NCBI GenBank assembly: GCA_021778815.1
Contig: JAJYBW010000204.1
Location: 1-6,477 of the forward strand
Direction of reading: 5' to 3'
Length of the DNA: 6,477 bases
Origin: Acidobacteriota bacterium
Lineage (GTDB): Bacteria; Acidobacteriota; Terriglobia; Terriglobales; Acidobacteriaceae
In this document: positions 5,487-6,477 of the stretch, piece by piece
How positions within the stretch are numbered: position 1 is the stretch's first letter
How the letters are laid out: every line of letters begins with the position of its first letter
Program-made: the position numbers and the translations under genes
The notes under the pieces: generated by a model
What the model saw: only the letters and a program-made list of their open reading frames with translations
What the model was told of the DNA's origin: nothing
The model's database searches: none

Positions 5487-6477
5487 TTAGTGTGGCTGGC
5501 CGTTGATTTCGCGGGTCAGTTGGCGGATCAGGTCCACTTCATGTTGACGATAGGGCTTGCCGTCCGGATAGAAAACATCATGAAACCAGACCGGCGGCTT
5601 TTCCAGCACATACGGCCGCTGCCAGGAATCCCATGGCAGATTCGTCTGCGTCTTGCCGTTGACCAGACCCCAGTTGATCGCCGCCACACGATACTTCATC
5701 GCGATGGGAAGAATCGTGTCGAAGGTGCTGCCGACGCTGCGTGCCATGTATTCCGTGCAGAAGATCGGTCGATGGTAGGTCTGCAATTGCACGATCTGCT
5801 TTTCGAAATCTTCAGGCCAGCTGTAATTGTGGAATGACAGGATGTCCGACTCGCCGATTTGGATTTTTTGTACTGGCTTCAGCTTGGAGAAGTCGTCCCA
5901 CTTGCCGTAGAAAACGCCGCTGGTCAACGGTTGAATCGGATGCTGTGAACGGGCCCATGCAAATACTTGAGGTAGTAGTTCCGCCACCAAACCATTCTTT
6001 CCTTTTTCCTTCTGAGGTTTGTCGTAACTCTCATCGTCGCCGTTGTCGGGCTCATTCCACAGGTCCCATGCCAGAATGCGCGGATCATTCGCAAACGCGC
6101 CGACAACACCTTTCACATAGGCTTCCAGTCGCGGATATTGCGCGGGATCGGCCAGTGCAGTCATGCCCGGACCCTGCACCCATCCAGAGTTATGAACGCC
6201 CGGGATCGGAGGATGTTGTGGCCCGAGTTTTGGCTCCGGTTCCCAGCAGGAATCGAAGAGAACAAAGACGGGCCGAATTTTGTGCTTATTGGCGATCGTG
6301 AGAAAGGTGTTGATCCGTTTTTGAAAGCCAGCCGGATCCTGCTGCCACAGCAGATCATGCAGGAACACACGCATGGTGTTCATGCCGATGGCTTGCGCCC
6401 AACCCAGCTCCTGATCGATCTGCTGCGGATTAAATGTCGCCGCCTGCCACATTTCCAGCTGATTGATCGCGTCCCGC
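5487..6477 (-). CDS. Clan GH-A glycoside hydrolase, GH5-like cellulase/mannanase/xylanase type (5' end beyond window)
   Basis: Partial (beta/alpha)8-barrel enzyme predicted to cleave a beta-linked polysaccharide or oligosaccharide with retention. The frame stays open to the right edge, adding eight codons before a methionine at 6452 (INQLEMWQA), so 6452 is probably internal and the N-terminus, including any signal peptide, is missing. Counting from that methionine: MNTMRVFLHD (24-33), an early barrel strand with the conserved Arg; AWDLWNEP (128-135), where Glu134 (6051-6053) is the acid/base; SFHNY (206-210), the conserved His and Tyr region; IFCTEYM (230-236), where Glu234 (5751-5753) is the nucleophile; and INWG (259-262), with the substrate-platform Trp. 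A charged, lysine-rich stretch (about 137-153) follows the acid/base strand. Such proteins are often labelled cellulase or 1,4-beta-xylanase, but the substrate cannot be settled here. The gene ends 42 bases before the peptidase. Confidence 0.82.
   Translation of the reverse strand, partial: RDAINQLEMWQAATFNPQQIDQELGWAQAIGMNTMRVFLHDLLWQQDPAGFQKRINTFLTIANKHKIRPVFVLFDSCWEPEPKLGPQHPPIPGVHNSGWVQGPGMTALADPAQYPRLEAYVKGVVGAFANDPRILAWDLWNEPDNGDDESYDKPQKEKGKNGLVAELLPQVFAWARSQHPIQPLTSGVFYGKWDDFSKLKPVQKIQIGESDILSFHNYSWPEDFEKQIVQLQTYHRPIFCTEYMARSVGSTFDTILPIAMKYRVAAINWGLVNGKTQTNLPWDSWQRPYVLEKPPVWFHDVFYPDGKPYRQHEVDLIRQLTREINGQPH

Noticed and set aside
1..6477. A hidden new system such as a defence island, CRISPR, retron or mobile element
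   Set aside because: The window is almost filled by six recognisable genes; no repeats, integrase, reverse transcriptase, toxin or other unassigned gene was found on either strand.

Overview
The window holds six protein-coding genes, all on the minus strand. In transcription order (right to left) they are: a clan GH-A glycoside hydrolase (5' end outside the window), an M24 Xaa-Pro peptidase, the acetyl-CoA carboxylase subunits AccB (biotin carrier) and AccC (biotin carboxylase), thiamine-phosphate synthase ThiE, and an APC-superfamily amino acid permease (3' end outside the window). No RNA gene, insertion sequence, CRISPR array, phage gene or long repeat was seen. Coding density is high; the longest gaps are about 140, 113, 70 and 42 bases.

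Organism: chromosomal DNA of a bacterium with moderate-to-high G+C. The wording of the proteins (AccC, ThiE and the glycoside hydrolase especially) and the peptidase-accB-accC order resemble Acidobacteriota. That is an impression from recognised protein style, not a search result.

Layout: 5487-6477 is the hydrolase, with both catalytic glutamates visible. 4326-5444 is the peptidase, with all five metal ligands. A 138-base gap (4188-4325) carries a plausible promoter, a small hairpin and a strong Shine-Dalgarno sequence for accB. accB (3666-4187) and accC (2225-3595) are separated by 70 bases that include a 7-bp hairpin. thiE (1572-2219) begins 5 bases after accC stops and is probably translationally coupled to it. 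After a 113-base gap the permease (1-1458) runs off the left edge inside its twelfth predicted membrane segment.

How the genes work together: AccB and AccC form the biotin-dependent half of acetyl-CoA carboxylase, the first committed step of fatty acid synthesis; the carboxyltransferase genes accA and accD are not here. The peptidase next to accBC is familiar from the yqhT-efp-accB-accC cluster of Bacillus, but efp is absent here. ThiE probably rides on the accBC transcript. The permease and hydrolase have no evident biochemical link to the rest. I found no convincing new system: this looks like an ordinary housekeeping stretch with a few regulatory details worth checking.
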